From positions 496,001 through 560,000 of the forward strand of contig CP118523.1 of NCBI GenBank assembly GCA_029227815.1: a DNA stretch of 64,000 nt. The letters are read 5' to 3'. A model generated the notes under the pieces. The model had not been told where the DNA came from. It was given only the letters and a program-made list of their open reading frames with translations, and made no database searches. Both the position numbers and the translations under genes were made by a program. The first letter of the stretch is position 1. Every line of letters starts with the position of its first letter. This DNA is from Clostridiaceae bacterium M8S5 (GTDB lineage Bacteria; Bacillota; Clostridia; Tissierellales; MCWD3). This document shows, one piece after another, positions 35,742 to 44,836 of the stretch.

Positions 35742-35900
35742 TAGGATTGATGATATCAAGTAGTAGACTGTAGTGGTAGTGATAAAATTGAGTAGCAGAG
35801 CTTACTTAGAGGTAAGTGAGCAACGGAAATTTTAACACGGGCGCAGAAATTGGGCTTTTGTCTACAGTCTGAAGAGAGATGTCTTATAAGACATCTCTCT
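35742..35900 (-). repeat. CAGACTGTAG/CTACAGTCTG element, copy 2 (reverse orientation)
   Basis: Its ends are TAGACTGTAG (35764) and CTACAGTCTG (35862). The interior is the reverse complement of 48985-49087, including AAGCCCAATTTCT, TTAAAATTTCCGTTGCTCAC and TTACCTCTAAGTAAGCTCTG. A hairpin AGAGAGATGTC/GACATCTCTCT (35873-35900) adjoins one end. A diverged TTGAT-ATCAA segment adjoins the other. Confidence 0.85.
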
Positions 35901-35906
35901 ATGAGT

Positions 35907-36347
35907 TTATCTACGTTTGCCTGATATAACGAAGCCTTCATATGCTGCGAAAGCATAAAATAATACATCAATTTTATCAAAAGTTTCTTTCAATAAATAA
36001 AGAGTGTCATCAAAACTTAGATTTTTTATAACTTCCATATAAGACATATCGAATTGTTTTGAAAATACACCTACTATAATGAATATATTACCTAATGCAC
36101 AACCTAGTAACGAAAATACTACACCAACTATTCTATAAGGTAAACTAACTCCTTTTCCTAGAATATTTACAAGTGTACCAACTAATAAACCTATACCTAG
36201 AGCTAACCATCCTACTTTTACATCAAATATAAGTGCAACACCCGCCCATACTAAGGCTCCTACAATTGAACCTATAAAACCTCCGATAATAGCCTTTACA
36301 AGGCTTTCTCTAGGAGCTGAATTTTGATATAAAGCTTCATTTTCCAT
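35907..36347 (-). CDS. Unknown small membrane protein
   Basis: This 146-residue protein has a short polar N-terminus (MENEALYQNSAPRESL) followed by three or four hydrophobic, glycine-rich helices. Examples are AIIGGFIGSIVGALVWAGVA, LALGIGLLVGTLVNIL and VVFSLLGCALGNIFIIVG. The C-terminal half is soluble (VIKNLSFDDTLYLLKETFDKI), ending GFVISGKRR. Its ATG at 36347 follows AGGAGG. The pattern resembles small Clostridia/Bacilli membrane proteins of unknown function that often carry an N-terminal zinc ribbon, which is absent here. It stands alone. Confidence 0.78.
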   Translation of the reverse strand: MENEALYQNSAPRESLVKAIIGGFIGSIVGALVWAGVALIFDVKVGWLALGIGLLVGTLVNILGKGVSLPYRIVGVVFSLLGCALGNIFIIVGVFSKQFDMSYMEVIKNLSFDDTLYLLKETFDKIDVLFYAFAAYEGFVISGKRR

Positions 36348-36926
36348 AATAAGACCTCCTTAAGTAAGTTAAAGCCAATTAAAAATATGATACTACATAA
36401 ACTTCGCCTAAAACATAGGGCTACCGAACTATATTATGTAATTATTGTTAGTAGATGTTTTGAAGTAATAAGACAAAAAAGTTAATTTAAAACAATATTT
36501 CCTAAGAGTATATATTATATCTTAATTAGTATTATATAGCAGTATCTTATTAAATAGGATCAATATAATACCTTATGACATTTTATTATAATGATTAATT
36601 TTTTTTATGACATTTATGATAAGATAGAAATAAAGTAATTGTAAAAATAAAATATAGTTATAGTATTTGTTCAAAGATCAAAAAAGAATAAAAGATATTT
36701 TGAAGAATTAGGGCAGAAAACTATACCTGCTGAGTTGGACATGCTTTTTTATCCTTAGAAGATAATGCTCAGGTATTTTTGACAATAAAGACTGTTATTG
36801 CAATTTGTAAATAATAAACCAAAAGTATAATTAGCTATAACAGAGAGTATTTTTTATTAAGAAGCAATTCAAAATTTCATTAACAATAAGTTTTAATAAT
36901 CAAAATGGCAAATTGAGGAGATAAAA
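36348..36926. other. Intergenic region without recognised features
   Basis: About 580 AT-rich bases. ATACCTGCTGAG (about 36723) and CTCAGGTAT (about 36768) form a distant dyad, and short frames there are open for less than 30 codons. I see no gene, RNA or clear promoter beyond what must drive the gene at 36927. Confidence 0.5.
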
Positions 36927-37601
36927 ATGAATAGTAATAGATTAAAAATGTTTGCGTGCATAATTATGTTAATAGACCATACTGCATTAATAATTAATAA
37001 TGATATAGTATATAGAGTTATGAGAAGTGTGGGTAGATTATCGTTCCCTATATTTGCTTTTTTGATAGCGGAGGGTTTTTACCATACTAAAAATGCCAAA
37101 AAATATCTTGCTAGACTATTTATATTTGCATTAATCTCTCAAGTACCATTTAGTCTTTATTTTGAATCGAAAATATTAGATTTAGAAAACTTAAACATAT
37201 TTACAACTCTTTTTGCAGGGCTACTATCAATATACATATATGACAAGAATAAATACATAGGAATGGTTGTAGTTATCGTATTGGCTTATATAGCAAAAAT
37301 AACAGGCATGGATTATGGATATTACGGAGTGCTAATAATATTTGGGTTCTATATTTTTAGAGAAAGTAAGTTGAAAAAATCGCTTTATTTTATAGGTTTA
37401 ACAATAATATACACTGTAGAATTGTGTATAGAATACAATTTTATTGGATTTGCTACAACAGCTCAAATGATTGCTATAATAAGTACAATATTGATATGTT
37501 TTTATAATGGTAAAAAGGGAAAAGCAAACTTAAAATATTTTTTCTATATGTTCTATCCAGTACATTTGTTTATTTTAACGTATGTAAGGCTATATTATTA
37601 A
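36927..37601 (+). CDS. TraX family membrane protein
   Basis: This 224-residue multi-spanning protein begins LKMFACIIMLIDHTALIIN, followed by MRSVGRLSFPIFAFLIAEGFYHTKNAKKY and LFIFALISQVPFSLYF. It ends YPVHLFILTYVRLYY. This is the pattern of TraX proteins: the conserved DH near the start, the GR.SFP..AF...EG motif, and a terminal YP.H. TraX acetylates F pilin in E. coli; chromosomal homologues in Firmicutes are of unknown target and belong to the acyltransferase-3-like group. TGAGGAG precedes the ATG. It stands alone upstream of the riboflavin operon. Confidence 0.9.
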   Translation: MNSNRLKMFACIIMLIDHTALIINNDIVYRVMRSVGRLSFPIFAFLIAEGFYHTKNAKKYLARLFIFALISQVPFSLYFESKILDLENLNIFTTLFAGLLSIYIYDKNKYIGMVVVIVLAYIAKITGMDYGYYGVLIIFGFYIFRESKLKKSLYFIGLTIIYTVELCIEYNFIGFATTAQMIAIISTILICFYNGKKGKANLKYFFYMFYPVHLFILTYVRLYY

Positions 37602-37643
37602 AGAATATATAATAAAGTCGATAAATTAACTTTAAAAAGCTAC

Positions 37644-37672
37644 TTGACATATACTAATATGAGTGTTAGTAT
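37644..37672 (+). promoter_or_regulatory. Sigma-A-type promoter of the riboflavin operon
   Basis: TTGACA (37644), 17 bases, TAGTAT (37667), ending about 15 bases before the FMN riboswitch. Confidence 0.85.
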
Positions 37673-37688
37673 TTAAACAACTTAATAA

Positions 37689-37798
37689 TTCTTCGGGGCA
37701 GGGTGTGATTCCCTACCGGCGGTATAGCCCGCGAGCTAAAATTAGCTGATCTGGTTAAATTCCAGAGCCGACAGTTATAGTCTGGATGGTAGAAGAAA
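37689..37798 (+). promoter_or_regulatory. FMN riboswitch (RFN element)
   Basis: The conserved RFN core is present: CTTCGGGGCAGGGTGTGATT, CCCTACCGGCGGTATAGCC, CCGCGAGC, then GATCTGGTTAAATTCCAGAG, CCGACAGTTATAGTCTGGAT and the closing AGAAGAA that pairs with the start. It lies between the promoter at 37644 and a terminator at 37844. It should therefore end transcription before ribD when FMN is abundant. Confidence 0.98.
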
Positions 37799-37843
37799 TA
37801 GGTGCATAGCTTTGTACCATATTAGTAATAAGTGATATTAATG

Positions 37844-37873
37844 TCCTGAGGCTTTTGGCTTCAGGATTTTTTT
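37844..37873 (+). terminator. Riboswitch expression-platform terminator
   Basis: TCCTGAGGC and GCTTCAGGA form a stem with a TTTTG loop, followed by seven T. Confidence 0.92.
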
Positions 37874-37896
37874 GTCTCAGATTACATATATATCAT

Positions 37897-37929
37897 AAAC
37901 CCCTTAAAGAATTTGTCTTTAAGGGGTTT
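37897..37929 (+). terminator. Second hairpin directly before the ribD ribosome binding site
   Basis: AAACCCCTTAAAGA (37897-37910) pairs with TCTTTAAGGGGTTT (37916-37929), a 14-bp stem. TTATTTTGGAGGGG follows, placing the hairpin six to seven bases before the ribosome binding site. It may be a second terminator or affect translation. Confidence 0.65.
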
Positions 37930-37948
37930 TATTTTGGAGGGGAACTTT

Positions 37949-39043
37949 TTGGATATAAAATATATGAAGCAAGCTTTAGAAATAAGTAAAAGAGGATATG
38001 GTTATGTTAACCCTAATCCATTAGTAGGATGTATTATAACTAAAGATAATAGAGTTATATCTTCAGGTTATCATGAGAGGTACGGAGATAAACATGCAGA
38101 GATTAATGCAATAGAAAGTGCAAAAGAAAGTATAAAAGATGCATCTATGTACGTGACATTAGAACCTTGCTCACACTATGGGAAAACACCTCCTTGTGTA
38201 GATGCAATAATAAAAGCTGGTATAAAAAGAGTCTATGTTGCTATGTTAGATCCCAATCCATTAGTATCAGGTAAAGGCATACAAAAGCTAAAAGAAAATA
38301 ACATAATGGTTGACGTGGGGATTTTGGAAGACGAAGCTCAAAAGGTAAACGAGGTATACATCAAACACATATCAACGGGATTACCATTTTGTGTATTGAA
38401 ATCAGCAATAAGCTTAGATGGTAAAATAGCCACACATACTGGTGACTCAAAATGGATTAGTAATCAAAAGTCAAGAAATAGAGTACATGAGCTACGCCAT
38501 AACTATTCAGCGATAATGGTTGGTATCAATACTATACTTAAAGATAATCCAAGATTAAACGTAAGAATGCCACACATTAGTAAACCATCTCACCCTAAAA
38601 AAATAATAGTGGATAGTAAATTAAGAATTTCGTTAAATGCTAATGTACTAAAAAATACAGATGAGGCAGAGACAATAATTGCGACAACTAGCATAGCTGA
38701 TAAAAGTAAAATTAAAGAAATAAAAAAGCTTGGAGGGCGAGTTATAGAGTGTAAATCAGTAAATGAAAGAGTAGATTTGGTAGATATGTTAGAAAAATTA
38801 GATAGAGATATAGATAGCATATTAATCGAAGGGGGAGGAGAAATTGCTTATTCATCATTGGAGGCAAAAATAATAGATAAACTGGAATTATTTATAGCTC
38901 CAAAGATAATAGGTGGAGCAAAGTCAAGAAGTTTTGTAGGTGGAGCCGGTGTAGATTTGGTTGACGATGCATTTTTCATAAGAGATATAAATATCAAAAA
39001 AATAGATGAAGATGTACATTTACAAGGATATATAAGGAGGTAA
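37949..39043 (+). CDS. ribD: Bifunctional riboflavin deaminase/reductase
   Basis: This 364-residue RibD catalyses the deaminase and reductase steps after GTP cyclohydrolase II. The deaminase domain has the zinc-site motifs HAEINAIESA and PCSHYGKTPPCVDAIIKAG. The reductase domain has GLPFCVLKSAISLDGKIATHTGDSKWIS and EGGGEIAYSSL. I choose the TTG at 37949 because GGAGGGG lies about six bases upstream and the product then starts MDIKYMKQALE, like other RibD proteins. The open frame extends into the preceding hairpin. It is first in ribD-ribE-ribBA-ribH under FMN riboswitch control. Confidence 0.96.
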   Translation: MDIKYMKQALEISKRGYGYVNPNPLVGCIITKDNRVISSGYHERYGDKHAEINAIESAKESIKDASMYVTLEPCSHYGKTPPCVDAIIKAGIKRVYVAMLDPNPLVSGKGIQKLKENNIMVDVGILEDEAQKVNEVYIKHISTGLPFCVLKSAISLDGKIATHTGDSKWISNQKSRNRVHELRHNYSAIMVGINTILKDNPRLNVRMPHISKPSHPKKIIVDSKLRISLNANVLKNTDEAETIIATTSIADKSKIKEIKKLGGRVIECKSVNERVDLVDMLEKLDRDIDSILIEGGGEIAYSSLEAKIIDKLELFIAPKIIGGAKSRSFVGGAGVDLVDDAFFIRDINIKKIDEDVHLQGYIRR

Positions 39044-39045
39044 TT

Positions 39046-39699
39046 ATGTTTACAGGTATTGTAGAGGAAATAGGCATGGTAGTAGATATTACTATGAATT
39101 CAAATAGTGCACAGTTAAAAATATCAGCAGACAAGATACTTACAGATTTGAATCAAGGGGATAGTGTATGTACAAATGGAGTATGTTTAACAGTGACATC
39201 TTATGATGAAGTGAGCTTTAGTGTAGACGTAATGACAAAAACATTACAATCTTCTAACCTAAGGGATTTAAAATATGGAGATAAAGTGAATTTAGAAAGA
39301 GCACTAAAAATGGAAACAAGGTTAGGAGGACATATACTATCAGGGCATGTAGATACAACTGGTGTTATACAGTCAATAGAAAGAATAGAAAATGCACTAC
39401 TAATATGCATAAAGCCAGTTAATTACAAGAAAGAGTTAGTAATAGACAAAGGATCAATAGGGATTGACGGTATAAGTCTAACAGTAGCTGAAATTACAGA
39501 GTCAGACTTTACAGTGGCTATTATTCCACATACTTTATCTAACACAATATTAAAAGAAAAGATTAAAGGTGATACTGTAAATTTAGAATATGACATATTA
39601 GGTAAATACGTACAAAGATTCTTTAAAGTATATGAAAAAGCAGATAGTGAGCTAGGTATTAGCTATAGTTTTTTAGAACAAAATAATTTTTTGAGGTGA
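39046..39699 (+). CDS. ribE: Riboflavin synthase alpha chain
   Basis: This 217-residue riboflavin synthase converts two 6,7-dimethyl-8-ribityllumazines to riboflavin plus the pyrimidine. The start MFTGIVEEIG is diagnostic. Two lumazine-binding repeats follow, with DSVCTNGVCLTV and GSIGIDGISLTV, and the linker KMETRLGGHILSGHVDTTG. The ATG lies two bases after the ribD stop, and the AGGAGG that serves it encodes the last two Arg residues of RibD, so translation is coupled. Confidence 0.97.
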   Translation: MFTGIVEEIGMVVDITMNSNSAQLKISADKILTDLNQGDSVCTNGVCLTVTSYDEVSFSVDVMTKTLQSSNLRDLKYGDKVNLERALKMETRLGGHILSGHVDTTGVIQSIERIENALLICIKPVNYKKELVIDKGSIGIDGISLTVAEITESDFTVAIIPHTLSNTILKEKIKGDTVNLEYDILGKYVQRFFKVYEKADSELGISYSFLEQNNFLR

Positions 39700-39703
39700 T
39701 GAC

Positions 39704-40906
39704 ATGACTGAATTTAGTACAATACAAGAAGCAATAAGTGACTTAAAGAAAGGCAAAATGGTAGTAGTTGTAGATGATGAAAATAGAGAAAATGAAGGAG
39801 ATCTGGTAGTTCTAGCAGAACACGCAACGCCTGAGATAATAAATTTTATGGCAACGCACGCGAGAGGACTTATATGTATGCCTATGAATGAAGAGAGATT
39901 AGAAGAACTAAGACTCAATCAAATGGTAGTAAAGAATACAGATAATCACAGTACTGCTTTCACAGTATCAATAGATTGTGCAGATTCAACTACTGGTATA
40001 TCTGCATATGAAAGATCAAATACAGTTAAAAAAGCAATAGACGTAAATTCTTCACACAAAGATTTTAAAATGCCAGGTCATATATTTCCACTTAGAGCAA
40101 GACCTAGTGGAGTACTAGAGAGAGAAGGGCATACAGAAGCCACAGTTGATCTAGCTAAGATGTGTGGTTCATATCCAGCAGGCGTTATATGTGAGATTAT
40201 GAATGAAGATGGTACGATGGCTAGATTAGATGATTTAAAAGAGTTTTGTAAAAAATACCATTTAAAGCTTATAAGTGTAGAAAGTATAAAGAAACATAGA
40301 ATCAAAACAGAGTGTATCCTAGAAAGACAAAGCAGTGCTAAAATGCCTACAAAGTATGGAGAATTTGAAATAATAGGATATATTGATAAGCTCACAGGTA
40401 AAGAGCATATTGTACTTAAAAAAGGAGACTTAAGTAAGATAAGAGAACCATTAGTAAGGATTCATTCGGAGTGCATGACTGGAGATGTGTTTAGCTCACT
40501 TAGATGTGATTGTGGAAACCAACTTGAGTATGCAATGAAGAGAATCAATGAACAAGGAGCAGGTATAATAATATATCTTAGACAAGAGGGGAGAGGGATA
40601 GGACTAATAAACAAAATAAAAGCATATAATTTGCAGGATAAAGGGCTTGACACAGTTGATGCAAATATAGCGTTGGGTTTTGAAGAAGATGAAAGAAACT
40701 ACTATATGGCGGCGCAGATACTAAAAGATATGGATGTGGACAAAGTAGAGTTATTAACCAATAATCCACAAAAGATACAAGGATTAAAAGAGTATGGAAT
40801 TGAAACTGTGGATAGAAAACCGATAGAGATTAAGACAAATAAGTATAATGAGTCTTATTTAAAGACTAAAAAAATAAGAATGAATCACTTATTAAGTGAA
40901 GTATAG
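39704..40906 (+). CDS. ribBA: Bifunctional 3,4-dihydroxy-2-butanone-4-phosphate synthase/GTP cyclohydrolase II
   Basis: This 400-residue RibBA starts both branches of riboflavin synthesis. The N-terminal RibB domain (about 1-200) has DDENRENEGDL, TAFTVSIDCAD and the metal-binding GHIFPLRARPSGVLEREGHTEA. The C-terminal RibA domain has the zinc motif HSECMTGDVFSSLRCDCG, then LRQEGRGIGLINKIKAY and LLTNNPQK. GAGGTGATG precedes the ATG four bases after ribE ends. Both active sites look complete. Confidence 0.97.
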   Translation: MTEFSTIQEAISDLKKGKMVVVVDDENRENEGDLVVLAEHATPEIINFMATHARGLICMPMNEERLEELRLNQMVVKNTDNHSTAFTVSIDCADSTTGISAYERSNTVKKAIDVNSSHKDFKMPGHIFPLRARPSGVLEREGHTEATVDLAKMCGSYPAGVICEIMNEDGTMARLDDLKEFCKKYHLKLISVESIKKHRIKTECILERQSSAKMPTKYGEFEIIGYIDKLTGKEHIVLKKGDLSKIREPLVRIHSECMTGDVFSSLRCDCGNQLEYAMKRINEQGAGIIIYLRQEGRGIGLINKIKAYNLQDKGLDTVDANIALGFEEDERNYYMAAQILKDMDVDKVELLTNNPQKIQGLKEYGIETVDRKPIEIKTNKYNESYLKTKKIRMNHLLSEV

Positions 40907-40915
40907 GAGGAAAAT

Positions 40916-41377
40916 ATGAGAACAATAAATGCTGGATTAGTTTCAGATAAAAAACAGAGATATGGTATTATAGCTAGTAGATTTAACGAATTTATAGTAG
41001 GAAAGCTACTAGAGGGAGCTATTGACGGGCTTGTTAGACATGGTGTAAATGAAGATAATATAGATATTATTTGGGTGCCAGGAGCGTTTGAAATACCTTT
41101 AATGGCAAAGGTGCTATCAAAAAAAGATTATGACGGGATAATATGCCTTGGTGCTGTGATTAAAGGACATACACCACATTTTGATTATGTGTCAAGTGAG
41201 GTGTCAAAAGGTATAGCTTCAGTATCTTTAGAGTCAGAAAAACCAATAATATTTGGAGTTCTTACTACTAATAATCTAGAGCAAGCAATTGAAAGAGCAG
41301 GAAGCAAAAGTGGAAATAAAGGATATGAGGCTGCTGTTACTGCTATTGAAATGGTAAATTTACTAAATACAATCTAG
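40916..41377 (+). CDS. ribH: 6,7-dimethyl-8-ribityllumazine synthase
   Basis: This is a 153-residue lumazine synthase. Landmarks are [33 protein letters not shown], the catalytic loop [20 protein letters not shown], and [20 protein letters not shown] followed by [15 protein letters not shown]. The His in GHTPHFDY is the conserved proton donor. It is the last gene of the rib operon, with AGGAGG before the ATG. Confidence 0.97.
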   Translation: MRTINAGLVSDKKQRYGIIASRFNEFIVGKLLEGAIDGLVRHGVNEDNIDIIWVPGAFEIPLMAKVLSKKDYDGIICLGAVIKGHTPHFDYVSSEVSKGIASVSLESEKPIIFGVLTTNNLEQAIERAGSKSGNKGYEAAVTAIEMVNLLNTI

Positions 41378-41522
41378 CCTAAATTAATAACGATAATCAA
41401 TAAATATGTTCATCAAAGTTTAATAGATAAATTAGGTTTAATATTTTCAAACATTGACAAAGACCTATTATAATGTCATCATAATAATAAAGATTAAAGA
41501 TAAAAGAAGGTGGGGGAATATT

Positions 41523-42599
41523 ATGAATGACAAAGTTAAATTGCTAGAGATGTTAAGCAACGCAAACGGAGCACCAGGCTTTGAGGATGAAGTAGTTAAT
41601 GTTATAAGAGAAAATACAAATAATTTATTTGATATAACAGAAGATGTAATGAGAAACGTATATATGAGTGTAAAAGGAAAGAAAAGAGATGAAAATAAGA
41701 TAACAGTTATGTTAGATGCACATTCAGATGAGGTTGCATTTATAGTTCAATCAATCAAAGCTAATGGATTAATAAAGTTTTTGCCACTAGGAGGATGGGC
41801 TTTATATAATATTTCAGCACAAAAGGTTAGGATAAAGAATTGTGATAATAAATATATAACTGGTATTGTATCTTCCAAACCCCCTCACTTTCTATCTGAA
41901 GAAGAGAAGAACACACAAATCAAAATACAGCAATTGTTTATAGATGTTGGAGCGTCGTCTAGAGAAGAAGTTATAGAAAAGTTTGGAATAGAGGTAGGAG
42001 CGCCTATAGTTCCAGATGTAAAATTTGAGTATAATTACATTAATGATACTTTTATAGGTAAGGCTTTTGATAATAGAATAGGATGTGGATGTGTAATTGA
42101 AACAATAAAGGCACTAGCAGATGAAGATTTAAACGTAAATCTTATCGGAGCTATAGCTGCTCAAGAAGAGGTTGGTACAAGGGGAGCGGTTATTACATCA
42201 AATACAGTTAAGCCTGATATTGCAATAGTATTTGAAGGAACACCTGCAGATGATGGCTTTAAGCCTGATGACGAAGCTCAATCAGTACTAAAAAAAGGTC
42301 CTCAGATAAGACACTTTGATAGAAGTATGATAACCCATCCAAGATTCGTTAAATTTGCTAGAGGCATAGCAATAAAAAATAATATCCCTATTCAAGATGC
42401 AGTTAGATCTGGGGGAGGAACAAATGGAGGTAAAATCCACTTATCAAATAATGGTGTACCAACTATAGTTATAGGAGTTCCTGTTAGATATATTCATACT
42501 CACTATGGTATATCGACTATAATTGATTACGAAAATACTATCAAGTGGGCAACTGAGATAGTTAGATCCTTGGATGGGCAAGTATTGGAAACTTTATAA
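41523..42599 (+). CDS. M42-family metallopeptidase (glutamyl/leucyl aminopeptidase type)
   Basis: This is a 358-residue dinuclear-metal aminopeptidase that forms dodecameric shells in its family. Landmarks are DAHSDEVAFIV (first metal His and Asp), KAFDNRIGCGCVIE (bridging Asp), AAQEEVGTRGA (catalytic Glu and metal Glu), FEGTPADD, and the ending VPVRYIHTHYGI with the last His. The ATG at 41523 follows GGTGGGGG. The frame is open upstream to 41454 without a start signal. It is cytoplasmic and degrades peptides. It precedes the DUF2164 gene by 24 nt. Confidence 0.94.
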   Translation: MNDKVKLLEMLSNANGAPGFEDEVVNVIRENTNNLFDITEDVMRNVYMSVKGKKRDENKITVMLDAHSDEVAFIVQSIKANGLIKFLPLGGWALYNISAQKVRIKNCDNKYITGIVSSKPPHFLSEEEKNTQIKIQQLFIDVGASSREEVIEKFGIEVGAPIVPDVKFEYNYINDTFIGKAFDNRIGCGCVIETIKALADEDLNVNLIGAIAAQEEVGTRGAVITSNTVKPDIAIVFEGTPADDGFKPDDEAQSVLKKGPQIRHFDRSMITHPRFVKFARGIAIKNNIPIQDAVRSGGGTNGGKIHLSNNGVPTIVIGVPVRYIHTHYGISTIIDYENTIKWATEIVRSLDGQVLETL

Positions 42600-42623
42600 A
42601 CAATACAAATAAGGAGTGGAAAT

Positions 42624-42848
42624 ATGAGCAAAGTGAAATTGGAAAAAGAGCAATACAAAGAAGTCGTTTCTGAGATAAGGAAGTATTTTGAAATAGAAAG
42701 AGAAGAATCAATAGGAGATTTACAAGGACAGCTTATGTTAGAATTTATATTAGAAAAAATAGCACCATACATATACAATCAAGCTATAGCTGATATGCAA
42801 AAATACATGAATGAAAAGATAGATGATATGTATGGATATATGTTATAG
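42624..42848 (+). CDS. DUF2164-family protein
   Basis: This 74-residue helical, acidic protein matches DUF2164 in pattern: a start like VKLEKEQYKEVVSEIRKYFE, then EREESIGDLQGQLMLEFILE, and the hallmark APYIYNQAIADMQKYM. Function is unknown. AAGGAGTG precedes the ATG. It is probably cotranscribed with the M42 peptidase gene and ends before a strong terminator. Confidence 0.9.
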   Translation: MSKVKLEKEQYKEVVSEIRKYFEIEREESIGDLQGQLMLEFILEKIAPYIYNQAIADMQKYMNEKIDDMYGYML

Positions 42849-42859
42849 TTTCAGTTAGA

Positions 42860-42901
42860 AAAACAACGCTTTTAGGTAATACACAAAGGCGTTGTTTTTT
42901 T
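42860..42901 (+). terminator. Terminator after the M42/DUF2164 pair
   Basis: AAACAACGC (42861-42869) pairs with GCGTTGTTT (42889-42897), followed by a T tract. Confidence 0.88.
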
Positions 42902-42931
42902 ATTATAAGCGTTTAAATAATATGGCTTAAA

Positions 42932-42955
42932 TATTACCACAACAATATGGTAATA
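42932..42955 (+). promoter_or_regulatory. Inverted repeat upstream of the PTS IIA gene, candidate PRD-regulator operator
   Basis: TATTACCA-N8-TGGTAATA is a perfect 8-bp dyad about 75 bases before the IIA start. A PRD-type activator gene (45450) lies in the same cluster, so this is a reasonable binding site. Confidence 0.5.
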
Positions 42956-43030
42956 GTAATTTACTCATACATAACCTGGATATGATATCATAAATTTATA
43001 GCATATTAAGTAAGGATTGGAGAGATTAAA

Positions 43031-43498
43031 ATGGATTATATTACAACTGTTGATTTAATAGATTTAAAATTAGAGAGTAAAACAAAAGAAGAAGCTATAA
43101 AGAAGTTGGTAGAAAAAATAGACGATAGTGGAAGATTAAAAGACAAGAATGAATATCTAAAAGAAGTTTTAAAAAGAGAAGAGTTATTTACAACAGGGAT
43201 AGGATTTGGTATTAGTATACCTCATGGCAAAAGTGATGCAGTCAAAATACCAACTCTAGCAATTGGCAGATGTGAAGAGGGAATAGATTGGCAATCTATG
43301 GATGGAGAGGCAGTTAAGACTATTTTTTTAATAGCAGTACCAGAGGAATCAGCATCTAATCAACATCTAAAAATATTAGCAGCACTTTCAAGAAGATTGA
43401 TGAATGAAGAATATAGAAATAAACTACTTGATGCTACTGATTCTAAAGATATTTTAATATTATTAGAAGATATTATAAATGAAATACAAGTCATGTAA
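43031..43498 (+). CDS. PTS fructose-type EIIA component
   Basis: This 155-residue EIIA of the fructose/mannitol family accepts phosphate from HPr on His65 in the motif GFGISIPHGKSDAV. The C-terminal part EESASNQHLKILAALSRRLM is also typical. It is encoded as a separate protein, with IIC (43699) and IIB (45057) in further separate genes. GGATTGGAGAG precedes the ATG. Association with mannose-6-phosphate isomerase at the cluster end suggests mannose or fructose as the sugar. Confidence 0.94.
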   Translation: MDYITTVDLIDLKLESKTKEEAIKKLVEKIDDSGRLKDKNEYLKEVLKREELFTTGIGFGISIPHGKSDAVKIPTLAIGRCEEGIDWQSMDGEAVKTIFLIAVPEESASNQHLKILAALSRRLMNEEYRNKLLDATDSKDILILLEDIINEIQVM

Positions 43499-43656
43499 AT
43501 TTACAATACACGAAATACACAATATCAATATTTTCAAAGCTGGGACATTATATTTTTCTATAAAGTCAATTTTTTCATCAACATGTGTTATAGGTTTGTT
43601 GCCCTATAGGCAATTATATTATTTATATTAAAATGAAGCGACAAATCTTTAATACC

Positions 43657-43674
43657 AAGTACTTTTAAGTACTT
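43657..43674 (+). promoter_or_regulatory. Perfect palindrome just upstream of the PTS IIC gene
   Basis: AAGTACTT-TT-AAGTACTT lies 10 bases before the GAGGAGG of the IIC gene. It could be an operator or an RNA hairpin affecting translation. It is unlike the dyad at 42932. Confidence 0.4.
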
Positions 43675-43698
43675 AGATAAAATGAGGAGGATGTGTAT

Positions 43699-44757
43699 AT
43701 GAAGTCAGAACTAAAAAAGTTAAGAACTTACCTAATGACAGGAGTATCGTACATGATACCTATCGTTGTAATAGGAGGTGTATTGATAGCTTTATCTATT
43801 GCACTTAGTGGTATTAAAGCTGGAGCAGGAGCGGATGTAACTAATCCTATATTAACAAAAATGCTCAATATAGGAGTCAAAGCTTTTAAACTTATGGTCC
43901 CTATTTTAGCAGGCTACATTGCATTTGGCATAGCTGATCGTCCAGGATTAGCGCCAGGATTAGTTGGTGGAGCATTAGCAGATGAAATAGGAGCAGGTTT
44001 TTTAGGAGGTATAATAGCAGGCTTTATAGCTGGATATACAGCAAGATGGATTAAGTCATGGAAAGTACCAAAACAGTTAAGAGCAATCATGCCTATATTT
44101 GTAATACCACTCTTGTCATCTGTAGTAGTTGGAGCATGTATGTATATAATAGGAGCACCTATAAGTAATTTCATGGAATCTATGACAGAGACCTTAAGAA
44201 GTATGGAGACAGGAAATTCAATATTATTAGCTATCGTAATGGGAGCTATGATTGCATTTGATATGGGTGGACCAGTAAATAAAGTTGCATTCTTGTTTGG
44301 AGCAGCTATGATAAAAGAAGGTGTTTTCACAGTAATGGGTCCAGTAGCAGTAGCTATATGTGTTCCTCCTTTAGCAATGGGTGTTGCAACTTTATTGAGT
44401 CCAAAAAAATACAGCTTAGCAGAAAAAGAAGCAGGAAAAGGAGCTTTGGCCATGGGACTTATAGGTATTACAGAAGGTGCTATTCCTTTTGCTGCAGGAG
44501 ATCCATTTAGAGTAATACCTTCAATAGTTACAGGTTCTGCAATAGGTGCAGCAATAGCAGCAATAGGAAAAGTTGGTGATCATGCTCCTCATGGAGGACC
44601 AATAGTTCTTCCAGTAGTTGATAATAAAATAATGTTTATTATAGCGGTTGTAGTAGGGGTAGCAGTTTCAGCACTAATGGTTAATTTATTGAAAAAAGAA
44701 ACAATAGAAGAAGTAAAAAGCGCTGGAGATGAACTAGAAATAAGCTTGGATTTATAA
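43699..44757 (+). CDS. PTS fructose-type EIIC permease
   Basis: This 352-residue membrane component of the fructose family forms the sugar channel. Landmarks are LMTGVSYMIPIVVIGGVLIA, the stretch GIADRPGLAPGLVGGALADEIGAGFLGGI, DMGGPVNKVAFLFG, and the conserved GITEGAIPFAAGDPFRVIPS with the substrate-site Glu. There are about nine or ten hydrophobic segments. ATG 43699 follows GAGGAGG (the GTG two codons earlier is less likely). A terminator-like hairpin follows, so IIB may be expressed partly separately. Confidence 0.94.
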   Translation: MKSELKKLRTYLMTGVSYMIPIVVIGGVLIALSIALSGIKAGAGADVTNPILTKMLNIGVKAFKLMVPILAGYIAFGIADRPGLAPGLVGGALADEIGAGFLGGIIAGFIAGYTARWIKSWKVPKQLRAIMPIFVIPLLSSVVVGACMYIIGAPISNFMESMTETLRSMETGNSILLAIVMGAMIAFDMGGPVNKVAFLFGAAMIKEGVFTVMGPVAVAICVPPLAMGVATLLSPKKYSLAEKEAGKGALAMGLIGITEGAIPFAAGDPFRVIPSIVTGSAIGAAIAAIGKVGDHAPHGGPIVLPVVDNKIMFIIAVVVGVAVSALMVNLLKKETIEEVKSAGDELEISLDL

Positions 44758-44789
44758 AATATATGATAATCAGTTAAAAATGTAATAAA

Positions 44790-44836
44790 AGACTGTCTCA
44801 AGCAAATAAAGATTGGATATTGAGGCAGTTTTTATT
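44790..44836 (+). terminator. Hairpin with T tract inside the PTS cluster
   Basis: ACTGTCTCAA (44792-44801) pairs with TTGAGGCAGT (44820-44829, one G-U pair), then TTTTT. It lies between IIC and IIB and would reduce or regulate read-through to IIB and the regulator. Confidence 0.72.

Noticed and set aside
41454..41474. TTGACA followed by TATAAT upstream of the M42 peptidase
   Set aside because: The boxes are only nine bases apart, too close for a sigma-A promoter.
43914..44453. Minus-strand ORF of 179 codons inside the PTS IIC gene
   Set aside because: It lies wholly within a well-supported membrane permease gene and has no family pattern.
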